Notes: generated by a model from the sequence alone, not told the origin. Counted from the stretch's first letter, positions 19,051 through 28,315 are shown. The stretch: DNA of 64,000 nt from Cupriavidus sp. MP-37 (GCF_020618415.1 NZ_CP085345.1:2232001-2296000); one strand, 5' to 3'. A program made the numbers and translations.

Positions 19051-19677
19051 GGGGGTACCTCTTACGGTTCGGAAAACCAGGCACGCGCCGGCAATGGCCG
19101 TGCGTGTTCCGTCGCGGCGGCGACCAGCGCGGCCGCGCAGATGAAATCGGGGCGCAGTGGGTCAGGCCGGCTGCAGCGTTGGCTGTCGTGCCGGAATGCG
19201 TGCGGTGGTGCGTGCGGCGGTGCGTGCGTTACTGCGCGGGGGCGCCGGGTCCACGTGCGGGACGAGGCGATGGCGGTGCGCAATGCGGTGCTGCGGATAC
19301 GGCATGGCGGTGTCTCCTGTGCGATGCGGCGCGATGGCCGCCCGGCAAGCCGGGCAGCGTTGCCGCCCGGTGACGCCGTGTCGGGAAAGCGTTCCCGCAC
19401 GATCGTTCGTTTTCGCCGACTTTTGCATAGGGCCGCGGGCACCGTCAAGGAAAGCGGCCTGCTATTCCGCACCGCGAAATAGCAGCGGCCGCGCCTCCGG
19501 GTAAGCCCTGACGAGAAAGGCCGCCACCATCGCTGCGCTACATGGTTGCCATGCCGCGCCTGCATGGTCCGGACCAGCTTGAAAAAGCCGCCGCCGCTTT
19601 CTATGGTGCCTTCATCAGCCCAGGCACTGTCGCGGCAATCCACCCTGCAGTTTGCTGATGACCAGGGGGGAAAGCCG
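19051..19677. other. Divergent intergenic region without a supported gene
   Basis: This 627-base region separates livH (leftward) from the glycosyltransferase gene (rightward) and should hold both promoters. It contains short imperfect GTGCGTGCGGCGG-type repeats around 19198-19235. Open frames here are Arg/Ala-rich and show no family features. I could not pick out a convincing promoter or operator. Confidence 0.5.
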
Positions 19678-20757
19678 ATGAAGATTGCGCAGATTGCACC
19701 ACTCGCCGAGCGCTGCCCGCCCAGCCTGTATGGCGGCACCGAGCGCATCGTTTCGTACCTGACGGAAGAACTGGTGCGCCAGGGCCACGAGGTCACGCTG
19801 TTTGCCAGCGGTGACTCGGCCACGCGGGCCGAACTGGTGCCATGCTGCGACATGGCACTGCGCCTCGATGCCGGCGTCGGCGACCATCTGCCCTACTACG
19901 TGATGATGCTGGACCGCGTGATGGCTGCCGCCACGCGCTTCGATGTGCTGCATTTCCATATCGACATGCTGCAATGCCCGCTGCTGCGGCGCCTGCCGGT
20001 GCGCGCGGTGACGACCTTGCACGGCCGGCTGGACTTGCCGGAGCTGCAGCCCTTCTATACGCATTTCCCGCATTTTCCGCTGGTGTCGGTCTCCGACGCG
20101 CAGCGCGCGCCGATGCCGCCGGTGAACTGGGTGGGCACGGTGCACCACGGCATCCCGGCGACGCTGCTGGACTATTGCGCCCATCCCGCGGGCGACTACC
20201 TGGCCTTCCTCGGCCGCATTTCTCCGGAGAAGCGTCCCGACCATGCCATCGAGGTGGCCGAGCGCGCGGGTTTGCCGCTGAAGATGGCGGCCAAGGTCGA
20301 CCGGGTCGACCGCGCCTATTGGCAGGAAGTGATCCGCCCGCTGGTGGCGACGCACGCCAACGTCGAGTTCATCGGTGAAATCGACGAGCCCGCTAAGTCC
20401 GCCTTCCTCGGCAATGCGCGCGCGCTGCTGTTCCCGATCGCATGGCCCGAGCCGTTCGGCCTGGTGATGATCGAAGCCATGGCCTGCGGCACGCCGGTGA
20501 TTGCGTTCGACTGCGGTTCGGTGCCGGAAGTGATCGAGCCGGGCATCAGCGGCTATATCGTGCACAGCGTCGACGAAGCGGTGGCCGCCGTCGCCAGCGT
20601 GGCCACGCTGCCGCGCGCCGGCGTGCGCGCCGCGTTCGAGGCGCGCTTTACCGCCGAGCGCATGGCGCGCGACTACGTGCGCATCTACCAGGGCCTGCCG
20701 ACCCCCGGCGACGCGGGCGAGGCACATGGCGAGGCCGACGGACTGGCGCTCGCATAA
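19678..20757 (+). CDS. Glycosyltransferase family 4 protein
   Basis: Encodes 359 residues of a GT-B fold glycosyltransferase. The N-terminal acceptor domain begins KIAQIAPLAERCPPSLYGGT. The C-terminal donor domain shows FLGRISPEKRPDHAIEVA, the family motif PIAWPEPFGLVMIEAMACGTPV (residues ~256-277, with the E-x7-E pair) and CGSVPEVIEPG. It transfers a sugar from a nucleotide sugar in the cytoplasm; acceptor unknown. The ATG at 19678 has GGGGGGAAAG upstream; a longer frame to 19546 is not family-like. It is 32 bases from a debranching-type glycosidase, forming a two-gene unit. Confidence 0.87.
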   Translation: MKIAQIAPLAERCPPSLYGGTERIVSYLTEELVRQGHEVTLFASGDSATRAELVPCCDMALRLDAGVGDHLPYYVMMLDRVMAAATRFDVLHFHIDMLQCPLLRRLPVRAVTTLHGRLDLPELQPFYTHFPHFPLVSVSDAQRAPMPPVNWVGTVHHGIPATLLDYCAHPAGDYLAFLGRISPEKRPDHAIEVAERAGLPLKMAAKVDRVDRAYWQEVIRPLVATHANVEFIGEIDEPAKSAFLGNARALLFPIAWPEPFGLVMIEAMACGTPVIAFDCGSVPEVIEPGISGYIVHSVDEAVAAVASVATLPRAGVRAAFEARFTAERMARDYVRIYQGLPTPGDAGEAHGEADGLALA

Positions 20758-20789
20758 CCGCACACGACCACTGCTGGAGAGACCCGCTC

Positions 20790-23000
20790 ATGCCTGCAGA
20801 ATCCACGGAACATCCCAACCGCTCGGTGGCGGTCGCCGGCGCCGGCGACGTCGCCCAGTTCTATATCCCCGCGGCCGCGTCGCTGCAGGAGCGGCGTCCG
20901 CGCACGCTCAAGCATGGCGACACCTTCGCGCTGTTCGACCATAACGGCGATGCGATCGGCGCACCGGGCAGCCCCGAGGGGCTGTTCCATTTCGATACCC
21001 GCCATCTTTCCTTCCTGCGCCTGACGGTGGAAGGGCAGCGCCCGATGCTGCTGTCGTCGACGCTGCGCGACGACAATGCCGCGCTGACCTGCGACCTGAC
21101 CAATCCCGACCTGTTCGACCAGGAGGGCACGCTGTGGCTGGAGCATGACCTGATCCACCTGCGCCGCTCGCGCTTCCTGTGGAACGGCACCTGCTATGAA
21201 CGCCTGAGCGTGCGCAACTTCGACGACCGGCCGCGCCGCGTGTGCATCGACATCGCCTTCGACGCGGACTTTGCCGACCTGTTCGAGGTGCGCGGCACGC
21301 AGCGGCTGCGGCGCGGTACCATGCACGCACCGCAGGTCGACGGTGCCGCGGTCACGCTGAGCTATACCGGCCTGGACCAGGCGCGGCGCGAGACCCGGCT
21401 CTCGTTCGATCCCGTGCCGCAGGCGCTGAGCGGCAGCCGCGCCAGCTTCACGCTGCTGCTCAAGCCGTCGTGCATGCAGCTGCTGCGCATGGAGATCCGC
21501 TGCCAGTCGGTCGACCGCGAGGAGCACGAGTCCCAGTCCTTTCTCGGTGCGCTGCTGCAGTCCCGGCGCGAGCTGCGGCGCTCCTCCGGGCGCGCGGCGT
21601 CGATCACCACCTCCAACGAACTGTTCAACGAAGTCGCGCGGCGCAGCGTCTCCGACCTGTACATGCTGCTGACCAACACCGTGCACGGGCCTTACCCGTA
21701 TGCCGGCATCCCATGGTTCAGCACGGTATTCGGCCGGGATGCGCTGATCACCGCGTTGCAGACGCTATGGCTCGATCCCGAGATCGCGCGCGGCGTGCTG
21801 CAGTACCTGGCCGCGATGCAGGCCGAAACGGTAGACCCGCACGCCGATGCCGAGCCCGGCAAGATCCTGCACGAAATGCGCCACGGCGAAATGGCCCGCC
21901 TGGGCGAAGTGCCGTTCGCGCTTTACTACGGCAGCGTCGATGCCACGCCGCTGTTCGTGCTGCTGGCCGGCGCCTACCTGCGGCGCACCGGCGATCTCGA
22001 CACCGTCCGCGCGCTGTGGCCCAGGCTGGAGGCCGCGCTGGGCTGGATCAGCGAATACGGCGACCGCGACGGCGACCTGTTCGTCGAATACGGCCGGCTC
22101 TCGCCTGAGGGGCTGATCAACCAGGGCTGGAAGGACAGCCGCGATTCGGTGTTCCATGAGGACGGGCGGCTCGCCGCCGGTCCGATCGCGCTGGCCGAAG
22201 TCCAGGCCTACACCTATGGCGCGTGGCAGGCCGCGGCGCAGATCCGCGCGGCGCTGGACGACAGCGAAGGCGCCGCCCGCTATGCCGCCAGGGCGGAAGT
22301 GCTGCGCGACGCCTTCGACAAGCACTTCTATGACCCCGCGCTGGGCACTTATGTGCTGGCGCTGGATGGCAAGAAGCAGCCGTGCCGCATCCGCGCCTCC
22401 AACGCGGGCCATACCCTCTTCACCGGCATCGCGCTGCCGGAGCGCGCGCCGTCCGTGGTGGGCACGCTGATGCAGAGCACTTCCTTCTGTGGCTGGGGTA
22501 TCCGCACCGTCGCCGCGGACGCGGCGCGCTTCAACCCCATGAGTTACCACAACGGCTCGGTATGGCCGCACGACAATGCCCTGATCGCCGCGGGCATGGC
22601 GCGCTACGGCTACCACCCCGAGGCGAGCCGCATCTTCGAGGGCCTGTTCGCGGCCTCCAGCTATATCGACCTGCGCCGCCTGCCCGAGCTGTTCTGCGGC
22701 TTCGCGCGCCAGCGCAGCCAGGGGCCGACCTTCTACCCGGTCGCCTGCGCGCCGCAGGCGTGGGCCGCGGCCGCGCCGCTGCTGATGCTGCAGGCCTGCC
22801 TGGGGCTGGACTTCGACACGCAGGAACCGGCGATCACGTTCGAGAACCCGTCGCTGCCGCCGTTCCTGGATGAGGTGGTGTTCCGCAACCTGGGGGTGGG
22901 CGGCGGCAGCGCCGACGTGGCGGTGCGACGTTCGGGCGAGCGCGTGGTGGTCGACGTGCTGGAACGGCGCGGGCCGGTGCGCGTGCTGACGCGGAATTAG
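20790..23000 (+). CDS. Amylo-alpha-1,6-glucosidase / glycogen-debranching-type protein
   Basis: Encodes 736 residues. An N-terminal beta domain (~35-230, starting around LKHGDTFALFDHNGD and containing LFHFDTRHLSFLRL) is the GDE_N_bis type. The C-terminal (alpha/alpha)6 barrel (~270-720) contains PYAGIPWFSTVFGRDALITA, GLINQGWKDSRDSVFHEDG and SYHNGSVWPHDNALIAAG, with the acidic residues expected of the GH15/GH63-like fold. It should cleave alpha-1,6 or related glucosidic bonds. CTGGAGAG precedes the ATG at 20790. Such GT4-glycosidase pairs are recurrent in proteobacteria, often annotated with glycogen or trehalose genes, but no other glycogen gene is near. Confidence 0.88.
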   Translation: MPAESTEHPNRSVAVAGAGDVAQFYIPAAASLQERRPRTLKHGDTFALFDHNGDAIGAPGSPEGLFHFDTRHLSFLRLTVEGQRPMLLSSTLRDDNAALTCDLTNPDLFDQEGTLWLEHDLIHLRRSRFLWNGTCYERLSVRNFDDRPRRVCIDIAFDADFADLFEVRGTQRLRRGTMHAPQVDGAAVTLSYTGLDQARRETRLSFDPVPQALSGSRASFTLLLKPSCMQLLRMEIRCQSVDREEHESQSFLGALLQSRRELRRSSGRAASITTSNELFNEVARRSVSDLYMLLTNTVHGPYPYAGIPWFSTVFGRDALITALQTLWLDPEIARGVLQYLAAMQAETVDPHADAEPGKILHEMRHGEMARLGEVPFALYYGSVDATPLFVLLAGAYLRRTGDLDTVRALWPRLEAALGWISEYGDRDGDLFVEYGRLSPEGLINQGWKDSRDSVFHEDGRLAAGPIALAEVQAYTYGAWQAAAQIRAALDDSEGAARYAARAEVLRDAFDKHFYDPALGTYVLALDGKKQPCRIRASNAGHTLFTGIALPERAPSVVGTLMQSTSFCGWGIRTVAADAARFNPMSYHNGSVWPHDNALIAAGMARYGYHPEASRIFEGLFAASSYIDLRRLPELFCGFARQRSQGPTFYPVACAPQAWAAAAPLLMLQACLGLDFDTQEPAITFENPSLPPFLDEVVFRNLGVGGGSADVAVRRSGERVVVDVLERRGPVRVLTRN

Positions 23001-23078
23001 TGGGGGAGTGGCGCGAGGACCGGCCCGGCCGCGCGCGCCGGTACCTTCCCGAATAACCCCCGCCTTTCGGTACAATTC

Positions 23079-23099
23079 GGCCGCGGCTGGTCCGCGGCC
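23079..23099 (+). terminator. Possible terminator after the glycosidase gene
   Basis: GGCCGCGG, loop CTGGT and CCGCGGCC form a perfect 8-bp stem; the following TTCATCATCTT is only moderately T-rich. It lies 80 bases past the glycosidase stop and before the IclR gene. It could also be part of the IclR gene's leader. Confidence 0.4.
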
Positions 23100-23267
23100 T
23101 TCATCATCTTGCGCCTGCTGCGCGGCATCGTCGTGCACCGCCTGAACCAGACCGCGAATGGAGCCCGTGACCGTGAGGGAAGAAATCCTGCGCAAGAGCC
23201 ATCCGGGGGGCGGGCCGATCCAAAGCGACACCCGTCGCCACGAGTCGCGCGGGGCAAGGAGGGGACA

Positions 23268-24008
23268 ATGATGGACAGCGGCATGGTCAAGTCGGCAAAC
23301 CGCGTGTTCGACCTGCTGGAACTGTTCGAGCGCGTGCGCCGGCCGCTGCGCGTCGGCGAGATTGCCGAGCGCCTCGGCATCCCGCAGTCCAGTGTCTCGA
23401 TGCTGCTGCGGACCATGGTTGCGCGTGGCTACATGGAGTTCGACGCGCAGTTGCGCAGCTATTGCCCGTCGGTGCGGGTCGCCTTCCTGTGCGGCTGGAC
23501 CACGCGCAAGCAAGGCGCCGGCGCCTCGGTGCACGACGCCATGCGCCGCCTGTCGAGCGAAACCGGCGAGACCGTGCTGCTGGGCCGCCAGAGCGGCAAC
23601 ATGCTGCAATACCTGTCGGTGATCGAATCCAGCCATGCGCTGCGCCTGTCGGTAGCGTCGGGCATTCTGCGGCCAATGCATCGCACCGCGATCGGCATCA
23701 TGCTGATGAGCCGGATGGAGGATGAGCAGATCGGACGACTGCTGCGCCGCTACAACGCCGAGGCGGCCGCCGGCGAGCCGCTGGCACGGCCCGCCGAGAT
23801 CCTGCGCGAGGTCGAGCTGGCGCGTCGCCAGGGCTACTATGAATCGGCCAGCCTGGCCACGCCAGGGGCCGGCGTGATTGCCACGCTGATGGCCACACCT
23901 ATCCGCGGACAGTGGCTGGGCATCGGCACCGGCGGCCCGGTGGCGCGCCTGCACGCGCGCCGCAGGAAACTGCTGGCCGCGGTGCTGGCCGTGGCGCAGG
24001 ACTGCTGA
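23268..24008 (+). CDS. IclR-family transcriptional regulator
   Basis: Encodes 246 residues. The N-terminal winged helix-turn-helix (~8-65) includes RVFDLLELFERVRRPLRVGE and RLGIPQSSVSMLLRTMVARG. The C-terminal effector domain (~85-240) includes GETVLLGRQSGNM, HRTAIGIMLMS and ARRQGYYES. The first of two ATGs at 23268 follows AAGGAGGGG with good spacing; the frame is open 53 codons upstream but not family-like. It converges with the citE-like gene at the end of the CoA-thioester cluster and is the best candidate regulator for it. Confidence 0.9.
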   Translation: MMDSGMVKSANRVFDLLELFERVRRPLRVGEIAERLGIPQSSVSMLLRTMVARGYMEFDAQLRSYCPSVRVAFLCGWTTRKQGAGASVHDAMRRLSSETGETVLLGRQSGNMLQYLSVIESSHALRLSVASGILRPMHRTAIGIMLMSRMEDEQIGRLLRRYNAEAAAGEPLARPAEILREVELARRQGYYESASLATPGAGVIATLMATPIRGQWLGIGTGGPVARLHARRRKLLAAVLAVAQDC

Positions 24009-24024
24009 GCGCCGGCGCGCGCGC

Positions 24025-24927
24025 TCAGCGGCCGGGCCGTTCGCTGCGCGCCCGGATGGCGTCGAGCCGTGCCAGCAGGCGCGTGGCCTGTTCCAGGTGC
24101 AGGCGCTCGACCATGCGTCCGTCCAGGTTGATCACGCCCGCGGCGGCATGCTCGGGCCGCGCAAAGGCCGCGACGATCGCCCGGGCCTCGGCCGTGGCGG
24201 CGTCCGACGGCGTGAACGCCGCATTGGCCGGGTCGACCTGCGACGGGTGGATCAGCGTCTTGCCGTCAAAGCCCATCCTGACCGACTGCCGCACTTCATT
24301 GTCGAAGCCGGCGCGGTCGCCGAAGTCATTCCACACACCGTCGAGCACGTCAATGCCATGGCGCTTTGCCGCCAGCACCACCGACATCAGCCAGGGCAGC
24401 AGGTACGCGCGCTGGTCGCCCGGACAGACGCCGGTTTCCCTGGCCAGGTCATTGGTGCCCACCACCAGGCAGTCGAGTTGCACCTGCCGGCGCTGGCCGG
24501 CTTGCAGGATGCCGTCGATATGGTGGATCGCCGCAGCCGTTTCGATCATGGCCCATAGCCGGGGCGCCCGGCCGTTGGCGATGGCGCCGATGGCCGCGGC
24601 GAAGCGCTCCAGGTCCGCGCCGGTATCGACCTTCGGCAGCAGGATGGCATCGGCCCCGCAGGCGACGGCCACGCGCAGGTCGGCATCGAACTCGGCGCTT
24701 GCCAGCGCGTTGACCCGGATCACCGTTTCATGCGCGGTGAATGGCTGCGCGGCAAATGCAGCGGCCAGGTTATCCCTCGCCTGGGCTTTCATCGCCGGCG
24801 CCACGGCGTCTTCCAGGTCGAACACGATGGCGTCGCAGGGCAGGTGGCGCGCCTTCTCGATGGCGCGGGTATTGGTGGCGGGCACATACAGCACGGAGCG
24901 GCGGGGCGTGGGCTTGGTCATGGTCAT
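24025..24927 (-). CDS. CitE-like acyl-CoA lyase (HpcH/HpaI superfamily), first copy
   Basis: Encodes 300 residues of the CitE family. Motifs are RRSVLYVPATNTRAIEKA, the Mg-binding stretch AIVFDLEDAV, ILLPKVDTG and GFDGKTLIHPSQV. Members cleave 3-hydroxy-dicarboxyl-CoA thioesters such as citramalyl-CoA or malyl-CoA into acetyl-CoA and a 2-oxoacid, or the reverse. It is divergent from the MmgE/PrpD operon, sharing the promoter region with the two palindromes. Start ATG at 24927 or 24921; no strong ribosome site for either. Confidence 0.85.
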   Translation of the reverse strand: MTMTKPTPRRSVLYVPATNTRAIEKARHLPCDAIVFDLEDAVAPAMKAQARDNLAAAFAAQPFTAHETVIRVNALASAEFDADLRVAVACGADAILLPKVDTGADLERFAAAIGAIANGRAPRLWAMIETAAAIHHIDGILQAGQRRQVQLDCLVVGTNDLARETGVCPGDQRAYLLPWLMSVVLAAKRHGIDVLDGVWNDFGDRAGFDNEVRQSVRMGFDGKTLIHPSQVDPANAAFTPSDAATAEARAIVAAFARPEHAAAGVINLDGRMVERLHLEQATRLLARLDAIRARSERPGR

Positions 24928-25041
24928 GAGCGGCGGCGTCGTGGACGCGTAAGGTTGACGAAGGCGGGACAGGCGGCCATGTGCGGCAGCGGGGTGCCGC
25001 GCATGACCACGGACGAGAGTTTCGGTCCCCCACGCCCGCAC

Positions 25042-25063
25042 ATCCATCACATATGTGATGGAT
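25042..25063. promoter_or_regulatory. Perfect 22-bp palindromic operator, site 1
   Basis: A perfect dyad with core CATCACATATGTGATG (25045-25060), symmetric for three more bases on each side, lies between the divergent citE-like and MmgE/PrpD genes. A perfect 22-bp palindrome repeated close by is very unlikely by chance in this GC-rich region. Probably bound by the nearby IclR protein or another dimeric regulator. Confidence 0.85.
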
Positions 25064-25079
25064 GGCAGCGGCCGGCATT

Positions 25080-25095
25080 CATCACATATGTGATG
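25080..25095. promoter_or_regulatory. Perfect 16-bp palindromic operator, site 2
   Basis: A second CATCACATATGTGATG lies with its centre 35 bases from the first. Its last bases include the ATG at 25093 that could start the MmgE/PrpD gene, so a bound protein could block transcription or, if the message is leaderless, translation. Confidence 0.85.
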
Positions 25096-26541
25096 CCGCG
25101 CTCGTCGGCATTCGCCAATACTGGGTCCATCGACAACAACACGGCGCCGGCCAACGCGGCGAAGCTTCCGGTGGAACCTGACCAAACCTCCGACAACACA
25201 GCGGACCGCGCCGGCTTTACCCGGGCGCTGGCCGACTGGACCAGCACGGTCGACGATGCCGAGCTGGGCGCGCCGGCCTTCGCCTGGGCCCGCCATGCCA
25301 TGCTCGACTGGGTCGCGGTGACGCTCGCCGCCGCGCGCGAACCGCTGGTCGAAATGCTCGTCGCCGAATATGCCGGCCTGCGCGACTTGCCGTGCGCGCT
25401 GGTGGGAAGCCCACTGCGTGCCGAACCGGCGCAGGCCGCGCTGATCAACGGCGCCGCGGGCCATGCCCTGGACTTTGACGACGTGGCCTCGGCCATGCAC
25501 GGGCACCCGACCGTGCCGGTGGCCCCGGCGGCGCTGGCGGTAGCCCAGGCGGTCGGCGCCAGCGGCAAGGACGTGCTGCGCGCGCTGATCCTCGGACATG
25601 AGGTGGAAAGCCGGGTCGGCGAAGTGGTTGGCGCCGAACAGTATCGCCTCGGCCTGCACCCCACCGGCACCACCGGCACGCTGGGCGCCGCCGCCGCCTG
25701 TGCGAGGTTGGGCGGACTCGACCCGGCGCGCACGGCGCACGCACTCGGCCTGGCCGCGACGCAGGCCGCTGGGCTCAAATGCATGTTCGGCACCATGGCC
25801 AAGCCGTTGCACGCGGGCAAGGCCGCGATGAATGGCGTGATGGCGGCACGGCTGGCGGCGCGCGGGTTCACCGCCAACGCCAGCGGCATCGAGTGCGAGC
25901 AGGGCTTTGGCCGCACCCAGGCGCCCGCCGCGCCGGCGTTCCCGGCCACCTTCGAGCGCCGCGCAGCGATGGCGATCGAACGCACCCTGTTCAAGTTCCA
26001 TGCGTCCTGCTACCTCACGCACTCCACCATCGAAGCCGTGCGCCAGGCTTGCCGTGAGCACCGGATCGACCTCGACGCGCTCGAGTCGATGACCATCTTT
26101 GTGTCCGGACCGCATCGCGGCGTGTGCGATATCGCCAACCCGCAGACCGGCCTGGAGATCAAGTTCGCGATCCAGCATCTGGCGGCGCTGGCGATGGACG
26201 GCGCGCCCACGGCGTCGCTCGCGCTGTATTCGCCCGAGACCGCGCTTGCGCCGCGCTATGTCAGGGCGCGGCAACGGATCACGCTGCAGGTGGTGCCCGG
26301 CCCGGACCGCAACGCCGCCACGGTCGAGATCCTGACGCGCGACGGCCGCACTCTGCGCGCGCAGGCCAATGTCGCGGTGCCGGCCGCGGACCTCGCCATG
26401 CAGTGGCGGCGCCTGGTCGACAAGGCGCAGGCCATCGTCGTGCCGCGCATCGGCGCGGCCAAGTTCGCGAAGCTGGTGTCGGTGGTCGACACGCTGGACC
26501 GGCTTCCTTCCGTCGAACCCTTGTTTGAGGCAATCCAATGA
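25093..26541 (+). CDS. MmgE/PrpD family protein
   Basis: Encodes up to 482 residues. MmgE/PrpD features include ALINGAAGHALDFDDVA (Asp-rich active-site loop), LILGHEVESRVGE, HPTGTTGTLGAAAA, and KFHASCYLTHSTIEA. The family contains 2-methylcitrate dehydratase, cis-aconitate decarboxylase and several uncharacterised enzymes on branched dicarboxylates. The start is uncertain: the ATG at 25093 lies inside an operator and has no ribosome site, while a GTG at 25171 would give 456 residues and keeps all conserved regions. It opens the rightward operon, and its stop overlaps the next gene by 4 bases. Confidence 0.85.
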   Translation: MPRSSAFANTGSIDNNTAPANAAKLPVEPDQTSDNTADRAGFTRALADWTSTVDDAELGAPAFAWARHAMLDWVAVTLAAAREPLVEMLVAEYAGLRDLPCALVGSPLRAEPAQAALINGAAGHALDFDDVASAMHGHPTVPVAPAALAVAQAVGASGKDVLRALILGHEVESRVGEVVGAEQYRLGLHPTGTTGTLGAAAACARLGGLDPARTAHALGLAATQAAGLKCMFGTMAKPLHAGKAAMNGVMAARLAARGFTANASGIECEQGFGRTQAPAAPAFPATFERRAAMAIERTLFKFHASCYLTHSTIEAVRQACREHRIDLDALESMTIFVSGPHRGVCDIANPQTGLEIKFAIQHLAALAMDGAPTASLALYSPETALAPRYVRARQRITLQVVPGPDRNAATVEILTRDGRTLRAQANVAVPAADLAMQWRRLVDKAQAIVVPRIGAAKFAKLVSVVDTLDRLPSVEPLFEAIQ

Positions 26542-27074
26542 CATCCACCCAACCCGCCATCGGGAGCGTCCCCGCGATCCCCGCCGATCCGGTCGTCGCC
26601 CGCCTCCAGGCAGAGGCCCGGCTGCGCGGCCGCGGCAACCGCTACGAGGATTTCGATCCGGGCCGCCGCTTCGACCATCACTGGGGCCGCACCGTCACCG
26701 CGGCGGACAACACCATGTTCTCGGTGCTGACGCTGCACTACAACCCGCAGTACACCAACGAGGCGGTGGCGCGGGCCAACGGCCACCCGGGCGTGCCGGT
26801 CAATCCGCTGCTGGTGTTCAACACCGTGTTCGGATTGTCGGTGGAGGACCTGTCCGAGGGCGGCGGTCCCTTTCTCGGTGTCGACGAGCTGGCCTACCTA
26901 CGGCCGGTCTACCCGGGCGAGACGCTCTATGCCAGCTCCGTGGTGGTGTCGCGCCGGCCGGCCAGCAACCGGCCTGGCTACGGCATCGTCACGTGGCACA
27001 CGCGGGGCACGAATCAGCAGGGCGATGCGGTGATCGAATTCAAGCGTACCAATCTGGTCAGGATGAGGGGATAA
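26538..27074 (+). CDS. MaoC-like acyl-CoA hydratase, first copy
   Basis: Encodes 178 residues of the hot-dog fold. After YEDFDPGRRFDHHWGRTVT comes the hydratase region AADNTMFSVLTLHYNPQYTN, with N, Q and H placed as in mesaconyl-CoA hydratase-like MaoC proteins rather than the classical D-x5-H. The C-terminal strand region has LRPVYPGETLYA. It overlaps the MmgE/PrpD stop by ATGA. Together with the second MaoC gene it could form the two-domain hydratase found in the itaconate/mesaconate pathways. Confidence 0.87.
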   Translation: MTSTQPAIGSVPAIPADPVVARLQAEARLRGRGNRYEDFDPGRRFDHHWGRTVTAADNTMFSVLTLHYNPQYTNEAVARANGHPGVPVNPLLVFNTVFGLSVEDLSEGGGPFLGVDELAYLRPVYPGETLYASSVVVSRRPASNRPGYGIVTWHTRGTNQQGDAVIEFKRTNLVRMRG

Positions 27075-27076
27075 GC

Positions 27077-28315
27077 ATGTCAGGAGACGGTCTGGGGTAC
27101 ATGACGGAAGCGCGTTGCATGATCCGCGATGCGGCGCGCGAGTTTACGATGAAAGAGGTGCTGCCGGTGGCCAACGCGCTGGACGGCCCCGAGGCGGAGA
27201 TTCCGATGTCGCTGCGCGACAAGATGGCCGAGATGGGCTACTTCGGCATCACCATCCCGGAGCAGTACGGCGGCCTGGGCCTCGGCATCTTCGAGTATTG
27301 CCTGATCTGCGAGCAGCTGTCGCGCGGCTGGATGTCGGTGGCGTCGATCGTGGCCCGCGCGCAGGGCGGCTGGATCATGAAATCGATGCCCGAGGAGATG
27401 CGTCGCGAATACTTGCCGCGCGTGGTGCGCGGCGACTTTCTCAACGCCAGCGCGCTGTCCGAGCCGGATACCGGTTCCGACCTGGCGTCGATCTCGTGCC
27501 GCGCGGTGCCCGACGGCGATGAATGGGTGCTGACCGGCAACAAGTACTGGTGCACCTTTGCCGACGGCGCCGACTACCTGATCGTGTTCGCGCGCACCTC
27601 GGCGCCGCCATCGCCCGACAAGCGCTGGGAAGGCATTTCGTGCTTCATGATCGAGAAGCAGCGCGGCGGCTTTCCGCCGGGCATGACCGGCTCGCCGATC
27701 CCCAAGATCGGCTATTTCGGCTGGAAGACCTTCGAACTGGCGCTCGACGGCGTGCGCGTGCCGAAGCGCAACCTGATGGGCCCGGAGGGCAAGGCCTTCC
27801 TGCTGATGGCCAAGGGCCTGGAGGGTGCCCGCGCGCATACCGCCGCCCGTGCGATCGGCCTGGCGCAAGGTGCGCTGGAAGACGCGATCGCCTATTCGCT
27901 GGAGCGGCGCCAGTTCGGCATGCCGATCGCCGAATACCAGGCGATCCGCTTCAAGATCGCCACCATGGCGACCGAGATCGAGGCCGCGCGGCAGCTGCTC
28001 TACTTCGTCTGCAACGAGATCGACAGCGGGCGGCGCTGCGACAAGGAGGCGTCGATGGTGAAGTACTTCGCCTCGGAGATGGCCGAGCGCGTGACTTCGC
28101 AGGCGCTGCAGATCTTCGGCGGCGCGGGCTATACCAAGCTGTTCCCGGTCGAGCGCTACTGGCGCGACGCGCGCCTCACCAAGATCTTCGAAGGCACCTC
28201 GGAGATCCAGCAACGCATCATCGCCAACAGCCTGCTCGGCAAGTCCGAGGTCGAGGGCATGATCGCCGGCCGCGCATTCGGCGGGCAGGTGCGGCAGTCG
28301 AAGGAGGCGGCATGA
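27077..28315 (+). CDS. Acyl-CoA dehydrogenase
   Basis: Encodes 412 residues of the standard ACAD fold. The N-terminal helical domain has MGYFGITIPEQYGGLGLG. The middle beta domain has ALSEPDTGSDLASISCRA and GNKYWCTFAD. The C-terminal domain ends with LQIFGGAGYTK and the catalytic-Glu region IFEGTSEIQQ. It should oxidise an acyl-CoA to the 2,3-enoyl-CoA with FAD, passing electrons to ETF. Flanked by two MaoC hydratases it fits a branched C4-C5 dicarboxyl-CoA such as methylsuccinyl-CoA, but this is inference. ATG at 27077 follows GAGGGGATAAGC; it overlaps the next start by ATGA. Confidence 0.92.
   Translation: MSGDGLGYMTEARCMIRDAAREFTMKEVLPVANALDGPEAEIPMSLRDKMAEMGYFGITIPEQYGGLGLGIFEYCLICEQLSRGWMSVASIVARAQGGWIMKSMPEEMRREYLPRVVRGDFLNASALSEPDTGSDLASISCRAVPDGDEWVLTGNKYWCTFADGADYLIVFARTSAPPSPDKRWEGISCFMIEKQRGGFPPGMTGSPIPKIGYFGWKTFELALDGVRVPKRNLMGPEGKAFLLMAKGLEGARAHTAARAIGLAQGALEDAIAYSLERRQFGMPIAEYQAIRFKIATMATEIEAARQLLYFVCNEIDSGRRCDKEASMVKYFASEMAERVTSQALQIFGGAGYTKLFPVERYWRDARLTKIFEGTSEIQQRIIANSLLGKSEVEGMIAGRAFGGQVRQSKEAA

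Noticed and set aside
21765..23954. A 729-codon minus-strand frame opposite the glycosidase and IclR genes
   Set aside because: Composition is His/Arg/Gln-rich shadow sequence and it spans two well-supported genes and an intergenic gap.
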